DNA of 64,000 bases, from the NCBI RefSeq assembly GCF_900102875.1, contig NZ_FNGH01000016.1, positions 1-64,000 on the forward strand, given 5' to 3'. The position numbers and the translations under genes are program-made. Numbering within the stretch: the stretch's first letter is position 1; every line of letters begins with the position of its first letter. Below the pieces are notes generated by a model. The model ran no database searches. It was not told the origin of the DNA and saw nothing but the letters and a program-made list of their open reading frames with translations. Origin of the DNA: Franzmannia pantelleriensis (lineage in GTDB: Bacteria > Pseudomonadota > Gammaproteobacteria > Pseudomonadales > Halomonadaceae). Shown one piece after another: positions 35,638 to 44,269 of the stretch.

Positions 35638-36761
35638 GGGGTCACCTCTTGTCCGGGAGCAGCATCGCTTTCATCTCGACGCCGCTTGAAACGATAGGCC
35701 AGCAGGCCGGCGACGCCCTTGGGCAGGAATACCGTGACCAGCACGAACATGCCCCCCAGCGCGAATAGCCAGGCGTCCGGCATCACCCCGGTGAACACGG
35801 TCTTGGCATAGTTGACCAGGATGGCGCCGATCACCGCACCATACAGGGTCGCACGGCCCCCCAGCGCCACCCACAGCACGATCTCGATGGAGAACAGCGG
35901 CGAGAACTCGCTGGGGTTGATGATCCCCACCTGTGGCACGTAGAGCGCGCCGGCAAGGCCGGCAAGCATTGCCGAGACCACGAACACGAACAGCTGGAAG
36001 CGCTCGACCCGATAGCCGAGAAAGCGCGTGCGCGCCTCGGCGTCGCGGGTCGCCACGCAGACCCGGCCGAGCTTGCTGCCGACGATGGCGCGACACAGCA
36101 GATAACTGGCGCCAAGCGCCACCCCGCTGGCCAGGAACAGGCCCAGGCGGGTCTCGTTACTGCGCAGGTTGAAGCCCAGGATGTCGCGGAAGTCGGTGAG
36201 ACCGTCGCTGCCGCCAAACCCCATCTCGTTGCGGTAGAAGGCCAGCATCAGGGCAAACGTCAGCGCCTGGGTGATGATCGACAGATAGACCCCGGTGACC
36301 CGCGAGCGGAACGCCAGGAAGCCAAACACCAGTGCCAATGCCCCAGGCGCCAGCAGCACCATCAGGAAGCCGAACCAGGCCATGTCGAAGCCTAACCAGT
36401 ACCACGGCAACGACTCCCAGCTGAGGAACACCATGAAGTCGGGAAGCACCGGATCCCCGTAGGTGCCACGGTCGCCGATCTGGCGCATCAGGTACATGCC
36501 CATGGCGTAGCCGCCGATGGCGAAGAAGGCACCGTGCCCCAGGCTGAGAATGCCCAGATACCCCCACACCAGGTCCACCGCCACGGCCAGCAGCGCATAG
36601 CTCAGGTACTTGCCGAACAGGTTCACGGTATAGGCGTTGACGTGCAGCGGGTGCCCCGCCGGCACCACCACATGCAGTAGCGTGACCAGGGTCATCGCTG
36701 CCAGCAGCACGCCGATGAACAGCTGGGTCGAACGCTCATTGAACGGTTGCGTTAACCACAT
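35634..36761 (-). CDS. urtC: urea ABC transporter permease UrtC
   Basis: This 375-residue integral membrane protein (LivM type) has about ten hydrophobic segments. It contains DLVWGYLGILSLGHGAFFAIGGYAMGMYLM near residues 62-91 and, toward the C-terminus, ALGGRATLYGAVIGAILVNYAKT. The length and the long loop around GDRGTYGDPVLPDFMVFL fit UrtC. It lies 5 nt after urtB and overlaps urtD. Confidence 0.94.
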
Positions 36762-36766
36762 CGCGA

Positions 36767-38362
36767 TCAGCCCTCCGCCGCGCGGCCCTTCTGCGGAAAG
36801 AGTCCGCGGGGGCGTTTCTGAATGAACAGGATGATGAACACCAGCACGATGATCTTGGCCAGCACGGCGCCCGCCCAGGGCTCCAGAACCTGGTTGATCA
36901 CGCCCAGCGAGAGGCCGGCGACCAGGGTGCCCCAGAGGTTACCCACCCCGCCGAACACCACCACCATGAAGGAGTCGATGATGTAGTTCTGGCCGAGGTT
37001 GGGGCCGACATTGGTGAGCTGCGACAGCGCCACCCCGGCGAGCCCGGCCACCCCGGACCCCAGGCCGAAGGTGAGGATATCGACACGCGTCGCGCGAATA
37101 CCCATGGAGCGGGCCATGGCGCGGTTCTGGGTGACCGCGCGGACCTCGAGGCCGAGCCTCGTGCGGCGCATCACCAGCATCAGCGCGGCGAATACCACCA
37201 GCGCAAAGCCCAGCACGTACATGCGGTTAAGGGTCAGCGATAGCGCATCGTTGATCGCCACCGAGCCGCTCATCCACTCGGGAGTGACCACGGTACGGTT
37301 GAGCGGCGAGATGCCGGTGCGTACCAACTGCTGGAGGATCAGGCTGACGCCGAAGGTGGCCAGCAGCGTCTCCAGCGGCCTGCCCTTGAGGAACTGGATC
37401 ACGCTGCGCTCGATGGCGATCCCCGCCAATGCCGCAACCATGAACCCGGCAGGTATCGCCAGAATCAGCGCCAGCCCCGGCTGGCCGGGCAGCAGCTGCT
37501 GCATCATCCAGGTGGTGTAGGCGCCGAGCATGATCAGCTCACCGTGGGCCATATTGATCACGCCCATCACGCCGAAGGTGATCGCCAGACCGATCGCCGC
37601 CAGCACCAGCACCGACCCCATCGAGAGGCCGAAATAGAGCGTCTCGGCGGCGCGGTTCAAGCGCAGGTTCTGCTCGATGTTGGCCAGCGCCGCGGTAGCC
37701 GCCTGGGCGAGCGCCTCATCGTCGCTGCTGGTGGCGCGGTTGAGGGCAATGCGTGCCGACGAGTGCAGGCTGCCGTCAAGATGCTCGACGGCCTGGATAT
37801 CGCCCTGCTCGAGGCGATGGATGGCCAGTGCCAGGGTCAGGCGCTGGCGCACACGGGCATCCTCTTCTTCTTCGATCAAGGCTTCGATGGGCCCGGCAAG
37901 ATCCTCGTCCACCTCGCCCAACAAGCGTTCCGCCGAGGTGCGGCGCTGGTCAACATTGGGCGAGTAGAGGTCGACCACCGCGATCACGCTGCGCAGCTGG
38001 TTGCGCAGCGCGTTATTGATGCCGATGCGGTCGAGGTCGCGACGCGACATCTCGCCCAGGTCTTCACCGCTCAGGGCATCTTCCACCGGCCAGTCGCGGC
38101 CGCTGTTATCGAGCACGATCACGAAGCGGCCATCATCGGCACGCTGCAGGCGGCCATCGAGCAGCGCCTGCAGCCAGCCGCGGGCGCGTTCGTCGTCACT
38201 GGCGACGATGGCATCGATGGCCTCGCCCTTGGCCGGAAAGCTGTCGACGTCGAGCGCTTCCAGCAGTTCGATGGCGGCCTCGTCGTCAGCCGAGGGCTGG
38301 GCGTGGGCGGTCAATGGCACGACCAGCAGCACCAGCAGCCAGAGTAAAAGGAGACTCCTCAT
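36767..38362 (-). CDS. urtB: urea ABC transporter permease UrtB
   Basis: The 531 residues comprise a signal peptide (about 1-21), a periplasmic helical extension of about 210 residues and a LivH-type permease (about 235-520, with FGVMGVINMAHGELIMLGAYTTWMM and VFGGVGNLWGTLVAGL). The long N-terminal extension is normal in proteobacterial UrtB, and its role is not established. It is separated from urtA by 84 nt containing a GC-rich hairpin. Confidence 0.94.
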   Translation of the reverse strand: MRSLLLLWLLVLLVVPLTAHAQPSADDEAAIELLEALDVDSFPAKGEAIDAIVASDDERARGWLQALLDGRLQRADDGRFVIVLDNSGRDWPVEDALSGEDLGEMSRRDLDRIGINNALRNQLRSVIAVVDLYSPNVDQRRTSAERLLGEVDEDLAGPIEALIEEEEDARVRQRLTLALAIHRLEQGDIQAVEHLDGSLHSSARIALNRATSSDDEALAQAATAALANIEQNLRLNRAAETLYFGLSMGSVLVLAAIGLAITFGVMGVINMAHGELIMLGAYTTWMMQQLLPGQPGLALILAIPAGFMVAALAGIAIERSVIQFLKGRPLETLLATFGVSLILQQLVRTGISPLNRTVVTPEWMSGSVAINDALSLTLNRMYVLGFALVVFAALMLVMRRTRLGLEVRAVTQNRAMARSMGIRATRVDILTFGLGSGVAGLAGVALSQLTNVGPNLGQNYIIDSFMVVVFGGVGNLWGTLVAGLSLGVINQVLEPWAGAVLAKIIVLVFIILFIQKRPRGLFPQKGRAAEG

Positions 38363-38412
38363 GGGTTCGTCCTTTGCGATAGGGAGTAACGAATAGGTCG
38401 AGCAGGCGTGCG

Positions 38413-38441
38413 CCCCGCCGCCATAAGGCGACGGAGCGGGG
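38413..38441 (-). other. hairpin in urtA-urtB gap
   Basis: CCCCGC plus CGCC (38413-38422) pairs with GGCG and GCGGGG (38427-38441), with a 5-nt bulge and an ATAA loop, directly past the urtA stop. There is no T-run. An mRNA-stabilising or partial-attenuation role behind a binding-protein gene is plausible. Confidence 0.4.
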
Positions 38442-38446
38442 GCTTA

Positions 38447-39787
38447 TCACTCTTCGGCGAGGGCTTCTTCGGCTTCTTCGGCCGCGGTGCTGCCGCCACA
38501 GGAGCCGGTGGCCACGTTGTAGTTACCGCAGCGCATCGGTGCCTGCCAGTCGGCCATCAGGTCACGCGAACCCGGCAGGAAGTCGGACCAGGCATCGCCA
38601 GCCACGGTGGATGGCGTCTGCCAGACGATGTCGAACTGGCCATTATCCTGCACTTCGCCGATAAGCACCGGCTTGGTGATGTGGTGGTTGGGCATCATCG
38701 CCGCATAGCCACCGGTGAGGTTGGGCACGGTGACACCGATGATCGCGTCCTTGATCTCGTCAGGGTCGGTGGTACCGGCCTTGCGTACCGCCTCGGCCCA
38801 CATGTTGAAGCCGATATAGTGGGCTTCCATGGGATCGTTGGTGACCGCCTCTTCATCGTCGTTCCAGTCGATCCAGGCGTCGATGAAATCGTAGTTTTCG
38901 TCGGTATCCACGCTCATGAAGTAGTTCCAGGCCGCCAGATGGCCGACCAGAGGACCGGTGTCGATACCCGAGAGCTCCTGCTCACCCACCGAGAAGGCGA
39001 TGACGGGAATGTCGGCGGCGTCGATGCCCTGGTTGCCCAACTCGCGATAGAACGGCACGTTGGCGTCACCGTTGATGGTCGACACCACCGCGGTGGGCTT
39101 GCCCTCTTCACCGAAGCGGCGAATCTCGCTGACGATGTTCTGCCAGTCGGAGTGCCCGAACGGGGTGTACTCGACCATGATGTCCTCGTCGGCCACGCCA
39201 TGCTCATCCTTGAGGAAGGCCTCGAGGATACGGTTGGTGGTCCGCGGATAGACGTAATCGGTACCGATCAGCGCGAAACGCTCGATGCCGACCTGGTTGA
39301 TCAGGTACTCCACCGCCGGAATTGCCTGCTGGTTGGGCGCGGCACCGGTATAGAAGACATTTTCGGAGGACTCCTCGCCCTCGTACTGAACGGGGTAGAA
39401 CAGCAGCCCGTTGAGTTCCTCGAACACTGGCAGGACCGCCTTGCGCGAGACCGACGTCCAGTTACCGAAGACCACATCGACCTCATGCTGCTCGAGCAGC
39501 TCGCGAGCGCGCTCGGCAAACAGCGGCCAGTCGGAGGCCGGGTCGACCACCACCGCCTCGAGCTCGCGACCCAGTAGGCCACCCTGCTCGTTCTGCTGCT
39601 CGATGAGCATCTCGACGGTGTCCTTGAGGGTCGACTCACTGATCGCCATGGTGCCCGAGAGCGAGTGCAGGATACCGACCTTGATCGGGTCGTCGGCCAG
39701 CGCCTGGGCGCCGCCAGTCAGAGCGCCTGCAGCCAGCATGGCGGTAATGAGACGGCGGGGAGTGAAGGATGCCTTGGGTGCGTTCAC
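38447..39787 (-). CDS. urtA: urea ABC transporter periplasmic binding protein UrtA
   Basis: This 446-residue secreted urea receptor has a signal peptide at about 1-32 (RRLITAMLAAGALTGGAQALA) and a type I binding fold with KVGILHSLSGTMAISESTLKD, NWTSVSRKAVLPVFEELNGLLFYPVQYEGEE and VYPRTTNRILEAFL, all UrtA-specific. The start codon is GTG at 39787, with AAGGAG 6 nt upstream; a longer frame to 39970 has no ribosome binding site and crosses the promoter leader. It is the first gene of urtABCDE. Confidence 0.95.
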   Translation of the reverse strand: MNAPKASFTPRRLITAMLAAGALTGGAQALADDPIKVGILHSLSGTMAISESTLKDTVEMLIEQQNEQGGLLGRELEAVVVDPASDWPLFAERARELLEQHEVDVVFGNWTSVSRKAVLPVFEELNGLLFYPVQYEGEESSENVFYTGAAPNQQAIPAVEYLINQVGIERFALIGTDYVYPRTTNRILEAFLKDEHGVADEDIMVEYTPFGHSDWQNIVSEIRRFGEEGKPTAVVSTINGDANVPFYRELGNQGIDAADIPVIAFSVGEQELSGIDTGPLVGHLAAWNYFMSVDTDENYDFIDAWIDWNDDEEAVTNDPMEAHYIGFNMWAEAVRKAGTTDPDEIKDAIIGVTVPNLTGGYAAMMPNHHITKPVLIGEVQDNGQFDIVWQTPSTVAGDAWSDFLPGSRDLMADWQAPMRCGNYNVATGSCGGSTAAEEAEEALAEE

Positions 39788-39865
39788 GTGATTCTCCTTG
39801 CAGAACCTGGTTGTTATGCGCCAACGGAGGGGCGTGTTGGCCCACTGCGGCGGCGTGGTGTCCAG

Positions 39866-39897
39866 CGCCGCATCGGCCAGCGACTGGCGATGCGGCG
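39866..39897 (-). promoter_or_regulatory. stem-loop at 5' end of urtA leader
   Basis: CGCCGCATCGGCCAG (39866-39880) pairs with CTGGCGATGCGGCG (39884-39897): 14 bp with one bulged base and a 3-nt loop. It begins about 11 nt after the predicted start at 39908, so it would cap the 5' end of the urt transcript. A smaller CCAAC/GTTGG hairpin lies at 39821-39840. Confidence 0.6.
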
Positions 39898-39919
39898 AGG
39901 CGACTGCAAGGGAGTTACC

Positions 39920-39935
39920 GCAAGGGCTATGCCAA
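39920..39935 (-). promoter_or_regulatory. sigma-54-type -24/-12 promoter of urtA
   Basis: On the minus strand: TTGGCATAGCCCTTGC. GG and GC have the exact spacing and the flanks match YTGGCAYR-N4-TTGC. The predicted start is near 39908, giving a leader of about 120 nt. Confidence 0.72.
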
Positions 39936-40011
39936 CCCGATGGCGGGCCGTACTTTCTTCGCTTTTTCAACCAGTTGTATACGAGGTCGTATCACTCTGC
40001 CTCTCCTCCAC

Positions 40012-40055
40012 GCACCATTTGCGTGCAAATTATCTCCCATGCACTCCCAAAATGC
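40012..40055 (-). promoter_or_regulatory. paired NtrC-like enhancer sites upstream of urtA
   Basis: GCAC-CATTTGC-GTGC (40012-40026) is a perfect GCAC-N7-GTGC. GCAC-TCCCAAA-ATGC (40041-40055) has one mismatch. The centres are 29 bp apart, at about -111 and -140 from the predicted start. Confidence 0.58.
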
Positions 40056-40094
40056 GCCAGAACAGGGAATGGCCGCGCACCCAGGCGGTGCATG

Positions 40095-40119
40095 AAAAAT
40101 GCCGCCCCTTGAGGCGGCA
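40095..40119 (-). terminator. intrinsic terminator after acyl-CoA dehydrogenase gene
   Basis: On the minus strand TGCCGCC (40113-40119) pairs with GGCGGCA (40100-40106) around a 6-nt loop, followed by TTTTT (40095-40099). It lies 29 nt past the stop codon at 40148. Confidence 0.9.
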
Positions 40120-40147
40120 CGGTCAACGTGGCGTGAGCGGCCAGCGT

Positions 40148-41950
40148 TCACGACGGATAGAAGGCAGCCTCCTCGAGGGCCATCAGCGGCTCGGCACCGG
40201 CGCGGATCTGCTGCTCCAGCGCCAGGGTATGGGGCAGCATCCGCGCAATGAAGTGGCGCCCCACCGTCAGTTTGGCCTGATAGAAGGCCGCCCCGGCCGG
40301 GCCATCCTGGCGCAGGCCATGCTCGGCGGCACGCGCCATCTTCCACCACATCCAGGCATAGGTGACGTGGCCAAACAGCTGCAAGTAGTCATGGGCGGCC
40401 GCGCCGAGCTCCTCGGGGTGACCGTCGGCGGCCTCGAGCAGCACGCCGGTCACCGCCTCGAGGCGGGCCAGCTCCTGTTCACAGGCACGCTGAAATGGCG
40501 CCAGCGTATCGCTGGCATCCGCTGCCAGGTCTGCCCGCATGACGGCAGCGAAGCGCTCGACATAGGCACCACGATTGCGAAATAGCTTACGCCCTACCAG
40601 GTCCATCGCCTGAATGCCGTTGGTGCCCTCGTAGATCATGGCGATACGCGCGTCGCGCACGTACTGCTCGGCCCCCCACTCCACGCAGTAACCGTTGCCA
40701 CCATAGAGCTGCTGCGCCTCGACGGTCGCCGCAAAGCCACGATCGGTCAGAAACGCCTTGGCCACCGGGGTCAACAGCGCCACCAGATCCGCGGCCTGCT
40801 CGCGAGTAGCCGCGTCGGGATGAAATTTGACGCAATCGAGCTGGCTGCCAACGAAGGCGGCGAAGGCTCGCCCACCCTCGTTCCAGGCGCGGGTGTTGAG
40901 CGCCATGCGGCGTACATCGGGATGCACCAAAATGGGGTCCGCGGGCTGGTCGGGGGCCGCCGGGCCATTCGGCGCACGGCTCTGCAAACGCTCGCGGGCA
41001 AAGTCCATGGCACTCTGATAGGCCACTTCACCCAGCCCGAGGCCTTGAATCCCGATCGATAGTCGCTCGTAGTTCATCATGGTGAACATGGTCGCCAGGC
41101 CTTGGTGTGGCTCGCCAATCAGGATGCCCTCGGCGCCATCGAAGTTCATTACGCAGGTGGCGCTGCCCTTGATGCCCATCTTGTGTTCAAGACCACCGCA
41201 GCTCAGCGCATTGCGCTCGCCAAGGCTGCCGTCGGCATTGACCTTGACCTTGGGTACCAGGAACACCGAGATACCCTTGGAGCCCGCCGGTGCGTCGGGC
41301 AGCTTGGCCAGCACCAGGTGGACGATATTGTCGACCATGTCGTGCTCGCCGCCGGTGATCCAGATCTTGCTGCCGGTGATGGCGTAGCGGTCATCGCCGA
41401 GCGGCTCGGCGCGGGTCTTGATCAACCCCAGGTCGGTGCCGCAGTGGGGCTCGGTCAAGCACATGGTGCCCAACCACTCGCCACGGTGCATGGGCGGCAG
41501 GTAGGTCTGCTTGATGGCCTCCGGGGCGTACTGGTCGAGCAGCAGGGTGGCGCCATTGTTGAGCGCCGGATACAGCGCGAAGCTGGCGTTGGTGGCGTAG
41601 AGCATCTCCTCGAAGGCCACCGTGAGCATCTTGGGCAGGCCCTGGCCGTCGTAGTCCGGGTTACCGCCCAGGCCCAGCCAGCCGCCTTCGGCCAGGGTCT
41701 TGCAAGCCGCCTTGAAGCCCGCGGGCGTGCTCACCTCCCCGTCGCGCAGCCGGCAACCCTCGGCGTCACCGGTCTGATTGAGGGGGAACAGCTCGGCCTC
41801 GGTGACCTTGGCGCCCTCCTCGAGGATGGCATCGGCAAGCTCGGCGCCAAACTCGGCGGTAGCCGGCATGGCCGCCCACATCGCGGGAGCTTCCAGCACC
41901 TCGTTGAGGACGAAACGCATATCGGTCAGCGGTGCCCGATAAAAGGCCAT
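40148..41950 (-). CDS. acyl-CoA dehydrogenase, long AcdA/DmdC-type
   Basis: This flavoenzyme introduces the alpha-beta double bond into acyl-CoA. The 600 residues are longer than a classic short-chain enzyme and carry the extra C-terminal domain of the DmdC-like group. Visible blocks are MCLTEPHCGTDLGLIKTRA (FAD/substrate), ITGSKIWITGGEHDM and RIAMIYEGTNGIQAMDLVGRK, whose Glu is the expected catalytic base. Substrates may be long-chain acyl-CoA or 3-methylmercaptopropionyl-CoA, which sequence alone does not settle. The ATG at 41950 follows CAGGAGAG. A PsrA-like palindrome about 53 bp upstream suggests fatty-acid control. Confidence 0.9.
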   Translation of the reverse strand: MAFYRAPLTDMRFVLNEVLEAPAMWAAMPATAEFGAELADAILEEGAKVTEAELFPLNQTGDAEGCRLRDGEVSTPAGFKAACKTLAEGGWLGLGGNPDYDGQGLPKMLTVAFEEMLYATNASFALYPALNNGATLLLDQYAPEAIKQTYLPPMHRGEWLGTMCLTEPHCGTDLGLIKTRAEPLGDDRYAITGSKIWITGGEHDMVDNIVHLVLAKLPDAPAGSKGISVFLVPKVKVNADGSLGERNALSCGGLEHKMGIKGSATCVMNFDGAEGILIGEPHQGLATMFTMMNYERLSIGIQGLGLGEVAYQSAMDFARERLQSRAPNGPAAPDQPADPILVHPDVRRMALNTRAWNEGGRAFAAFVGSQLDCVKFHPDAATREQAADLVALLTPVAKAFLTDRGFAATVEAQQLYGGNGYCVEWGAEQYVRDARIAMIYEGTNGIQAMDLVGRKLFRNRGAYVERFAAVMRADLAADASDTLAPFQRACEQELARLEAVTGVLLEAADGHPEELGAAAHDYLQLFGHVTYAWMWWKMARAAEHGLRQDGPAGAAFYQAKLTVGRHFIARMLPHTLALEQQIRAGAEPLMALEEAAFYPS

Positions 41951-42002
41951 GGTGTCTCTCCTGATCGTCGCCGGTGGCCGACTATTGGCGGCACCAGTCA
42001 AA

Positions 42003-42022
42003 ATTCAAACGCTTGCTTGAAT
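42003..42022. promoter_or_regulatory. PsrA-like operator upstream of acyl-CoA dehydrogenase
   Basis: ATTCAAACGCTTGCTTGAAT is a 20-bp palindrome with one mismatched pair. It resembles the CAAAC-type sites of the TetR regulator PsrA of gammaproteobacterial fatty acid degradation, and lies 53 bp before the start codon. Confidence 0.5.
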
Positions 42023-42076
42023 ACTAGACCAAGGGATGGTCGGCTGTCATAGCGACCTTGGGCGTAGACACCCAAC

Positions 42077-42113
42077 AAAACGCGGGGGCGCCGGCTCTGC
42101 CGACGCCCCCGCG
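42077..42113 (-). terminator. intrinsic terminator after tctA
   Basis: CGCGGGGGCG (42081-42090) pairs perfectly with CGCCCCCGCG (42104-42113). On the minus strand it is followed by TTTTGTTG. It lies 38 nt past the tctA stop at 42151 and upstream of the acyl-CoA dehydrogenase operator. Confidence 0.85.
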
Positions 42114-42150
42114 AGGGTAGTGCCAATGAAGCTTGATTTGCGTACAGGCC

Positions 42151-43647
42151 TTAGGCGCGGGCACGCGCCCCGGCAATAGCCTTCTTGACCATCGGCAGGA
42201 CCAGCGACAGCGCGGCGATGATCAGCAGCCACATGGAGATCGGTTTGTCGATGAAGATCATCCAGTCGCCGCCGGAGATCTGCAGCGCGCGGCGCATCGA
42301 CTCCTCCATGATGGCACCCAGAATCAGCGCCAGGATCAGCGGTGCCGCAGGGAAGCCGAACAGCCGCATGCCGAGCCCCAGCAGGCCGAAGCCCAGCAGC
42401 AGCAGCAGATCGAAGACGCTGAAGCTCATGCCGTAGACGCCGATCATGCAGAAGATCAGGATCAGCGCCAGCAGCAGCGGGCGCGGCATATCGAGGATCT
42501 TGGCGATCAGCGGAATCAGCGGCAGGTTGAGCACCAGCAGGAAGATGTTGCCGATGTACATACTGGCGATCACGCCCCAGAACACATCGGGACGGCTCTC
42601 GATCATCGCCGGCCCGGGGGTCACGCCCATCACCAGCAGCGCACCCAGCAATACCGCGGTGGTGCCCGAGCCGGGTACGCCGAGGGTCAGAAGCGGCACG
42701 AAGGAGCCGGTACAGGCGGCGTTGTTGGCCGCCTCCGGCGCCGCCACGCCCTTGATGTTGCCCTTGCCGAAGGTGTCACCGTCCTTGGCCAGCCGCTTCT
42801 CCATGCTATAACCGAGGAACGAGCCAATGGTGGCGCCGGCCCCCGGCAGTACGCCGGTGAAGAAACCCAGGATCGAGCTACGGCCGATCGGCGCGGCGAT
42901 GTCGCGGCACTCGCGGCCGCTGAGCTTGAGCGAGCCGATGGCATTGCGCGGCTGCTCCTTGCCCCCGCCGCCGCGCAGCAGCATGTAGAAGACCTCGGCC
43001 AGAGCGAAGATACCCAGCGCCACGACCAGGAAGTCGATGCCGTCGAGGAGATGGGCGGCACCGAAGGTGTAGCGCTCGGTGCCGGTCTGCAGGTCGATGC
43101 CGATGATCGAGATCATCACCCCGACGACTGCCGCAATCAGGCCCTTGACCAGCGACTTGTCAGACAGCGAGACCACCGCGGTGAGACCCAGCACCATCAG
43201 GGCGAAATACTCGGCGGGACCGAAGCTCACCGCCACCTTGCCGAGCAGCGGCGCCACCAGCATCAGGAAGATGATCGACACCGTGCCGCCGATGAAAGAG
43301 GAGTAGGCCGCGATCGCCAGCGCCTTGCCGGCCATGCCCTGCTTGGCCAGCGGGTAGCCGTCGAAGGAGGTGGCCACGGTGCCGGCGACGCCCGGCGCGT
43401 TGAGCAGAATCGACGACGTCGAGCCGCCGAAGATTGCGCCATAGTAGACGCCGGCCATCAGGATCAGGCCCGACGACGGTTCCATGGCGAAGGTGATTGG
43501 AATCATCAGCGCCAGCGCACTGATCGGCCCGAGGCCGGGCAGCATGCCGATGATGGTACCGGCAAACACCCCGAAGAAGACGTAGGCGATGTTCATGGGC
43601 TCCAGCGCAATGCCGAAGCCGTACATCAGGTTATTGAAGGCTTCCAT
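42151..43647 (-). CDS. tctA: tripartite tricarboxylate transporter large permease TctA
   Basis: This 498-residue membrane subunit has about 11-12 segments. Family signatures are GMLPGLGPISALALMIPITF near residue 34, YYGAIFGGSTSSILLNAPG near 68, and VPLLTLGVPGSGTTAVLLGALLVMGVTPGP in the second half. With TctB and the binding protein TctC it takes up citrate or related carboxylates. The start at 43647 follows GAGAGAG; the longer frame overlaps tctB's end. It is the last gene of the tct unit. Confidence 0.93.
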   Translation of the reverse strand: MEAFNNLMYGFGIALEPMNIAYVFFGVFAGTIIGMLPGLGPISALALMIPITFAMEPSSGLILMAGVYYGAIFGGSTSSILLNAPGVAGTVATSFDGYPLAKQGMAGKALAIAAYSSFIGGTVSIIFLMLVAPLLGKVAVSFGPAEYFALMVLGLTAVVSLSDKSLVKGLIAAVVGVMISIIGIDLQTGTERYTFGAAHLLDGIDFLVVALGIFALAEVFYMLLRGGGGKEQPRNAIGSLKLSGRECRDIAAPIGRSSILGFFTGVLPGAGATIGSFLGYSMEKRLAKDGDTFGKGNIKGVAAPEAANNAACTGSFVPLLTLGVPGSGTTAVLLGALLVMGVTPGPAMIESRPDVFWGVIASMYIGNIFLLVLNLPLIPLIAKILDMPRPLLLALILIFCMIGVYGMSFSVFDLLLLLGFGLLGLGMRLFGFPAAPLILALILGAIMEESMRRALQISGGDWMIFIDKPISMWLLIIAALSLVLPMVKKAIAGARARA

Positions 43648-43681
43648 GGAAGTATCTCTCTCACGTGACGTTGGCGTCGGC

Positions 43682-44164
43682 TCAGAGCGGGAGAATGCCC
43701 GTCGGCAGATAGACATCCATGACCTTGGTCATGGTCAGATACAGCGCCAGCACCACGCCCAGCGATACCGCCATGTTGACCCCGTGACGACGATAGCCGT
43801 AGTACCAGGCCAGCCCGAAACTGAGTGTGGTGGAAGCGACAACGAACCCAATGGGTGCCAGCAGCAGTGCGTAGACAACGATGGCCAGCGAGGTTACTAC
43901 CACCCGCGACCAAGGACGCAGCAGCAGCGGTTGGGCCTGTTCATTGGGGTCGAGCTCGTCGGGAATATCCTGTGCCTTGGGTTTTTCAAGGAACAGCAGC
44001 AGCGAGAGGCCTAGCAGCGTGAAGCCCAGCACCTTGGGGAACAGGTCTGAGTCGACCGGGCGCGGTAGCGGGAAGTCGGGTATCTGCCAGGCCATGGCCA
44101 AGTAGCCGACGGCTACCAGTGCCAGGCACAGCGCCAGAACCTGGTTTACGTTGAGTCGTGTCAT
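43682..44164 (-). CDS. tctB: tripartite tricarboxylate transporter small permease TctB
   Basis: This 160-residue protein has four hydrophobic segments, starting NQVLALCLALVAVGYLAMAWQIPDFP, with the LFPKVLGFTLLGLSLLLF block typical of TctB. The cytoplasmic loop between segments 2 and 3 is acidic. It is the small membrane partner of TctA, with a 34-nt gap to tctA. The gap to tctC (105 nt) contains two hairpins. Confidence 0.9.
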   Translation of the reverse strand: MTRLNVNQVLALCLALVAVGYLAMAWQIPDFPLPRPVDSDLFPKVLGFTLLGLSLLLFLEKPKAQDIPDELDPNEQAQPLLLRPWSRVVVTSLAIVVYALLLAPIGFVVASTTLSFGLAWYYGYRRHGVNMAVSLGVVLALYLTMTKVMDVYLPTGILPL

Positions 44165-44206
44165 GAGGAGTCTGCCCCGAACCCTGAGAAGGCGGGTTCA
44201 AGTGTC

Positions 44207-44246
44207 GCATTCGAGAATGCGTGGGCCCCGTTAGCGAGGCCCACGC
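44207..44246 (-). other. two overlapping hairpins between tctC and tctB
   Basis: GCGTGGGCC (44219-44227) pairs with GGCCCACGC (44238-44246). GCATTC (44207-44212) pairs with GAATGC (44215-44220) and shares two bases with it. There is no T-run, so mRNA stabilisation or partial attenuation behind the binding-protein gene is more likely than full termination. Confidence 0.5.
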
Positions 44247-44269
44247 CGTAACAGCGCTGGATGGTCGGC

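Noticed and set aside
42133-43668. 511-codon open frame on the plus strand opposite tctA
   Set aside because: It is highly His/Gln/Arg-rich, has no hydrophobic core, and is fully antisense to an unmistakable TctA permease.
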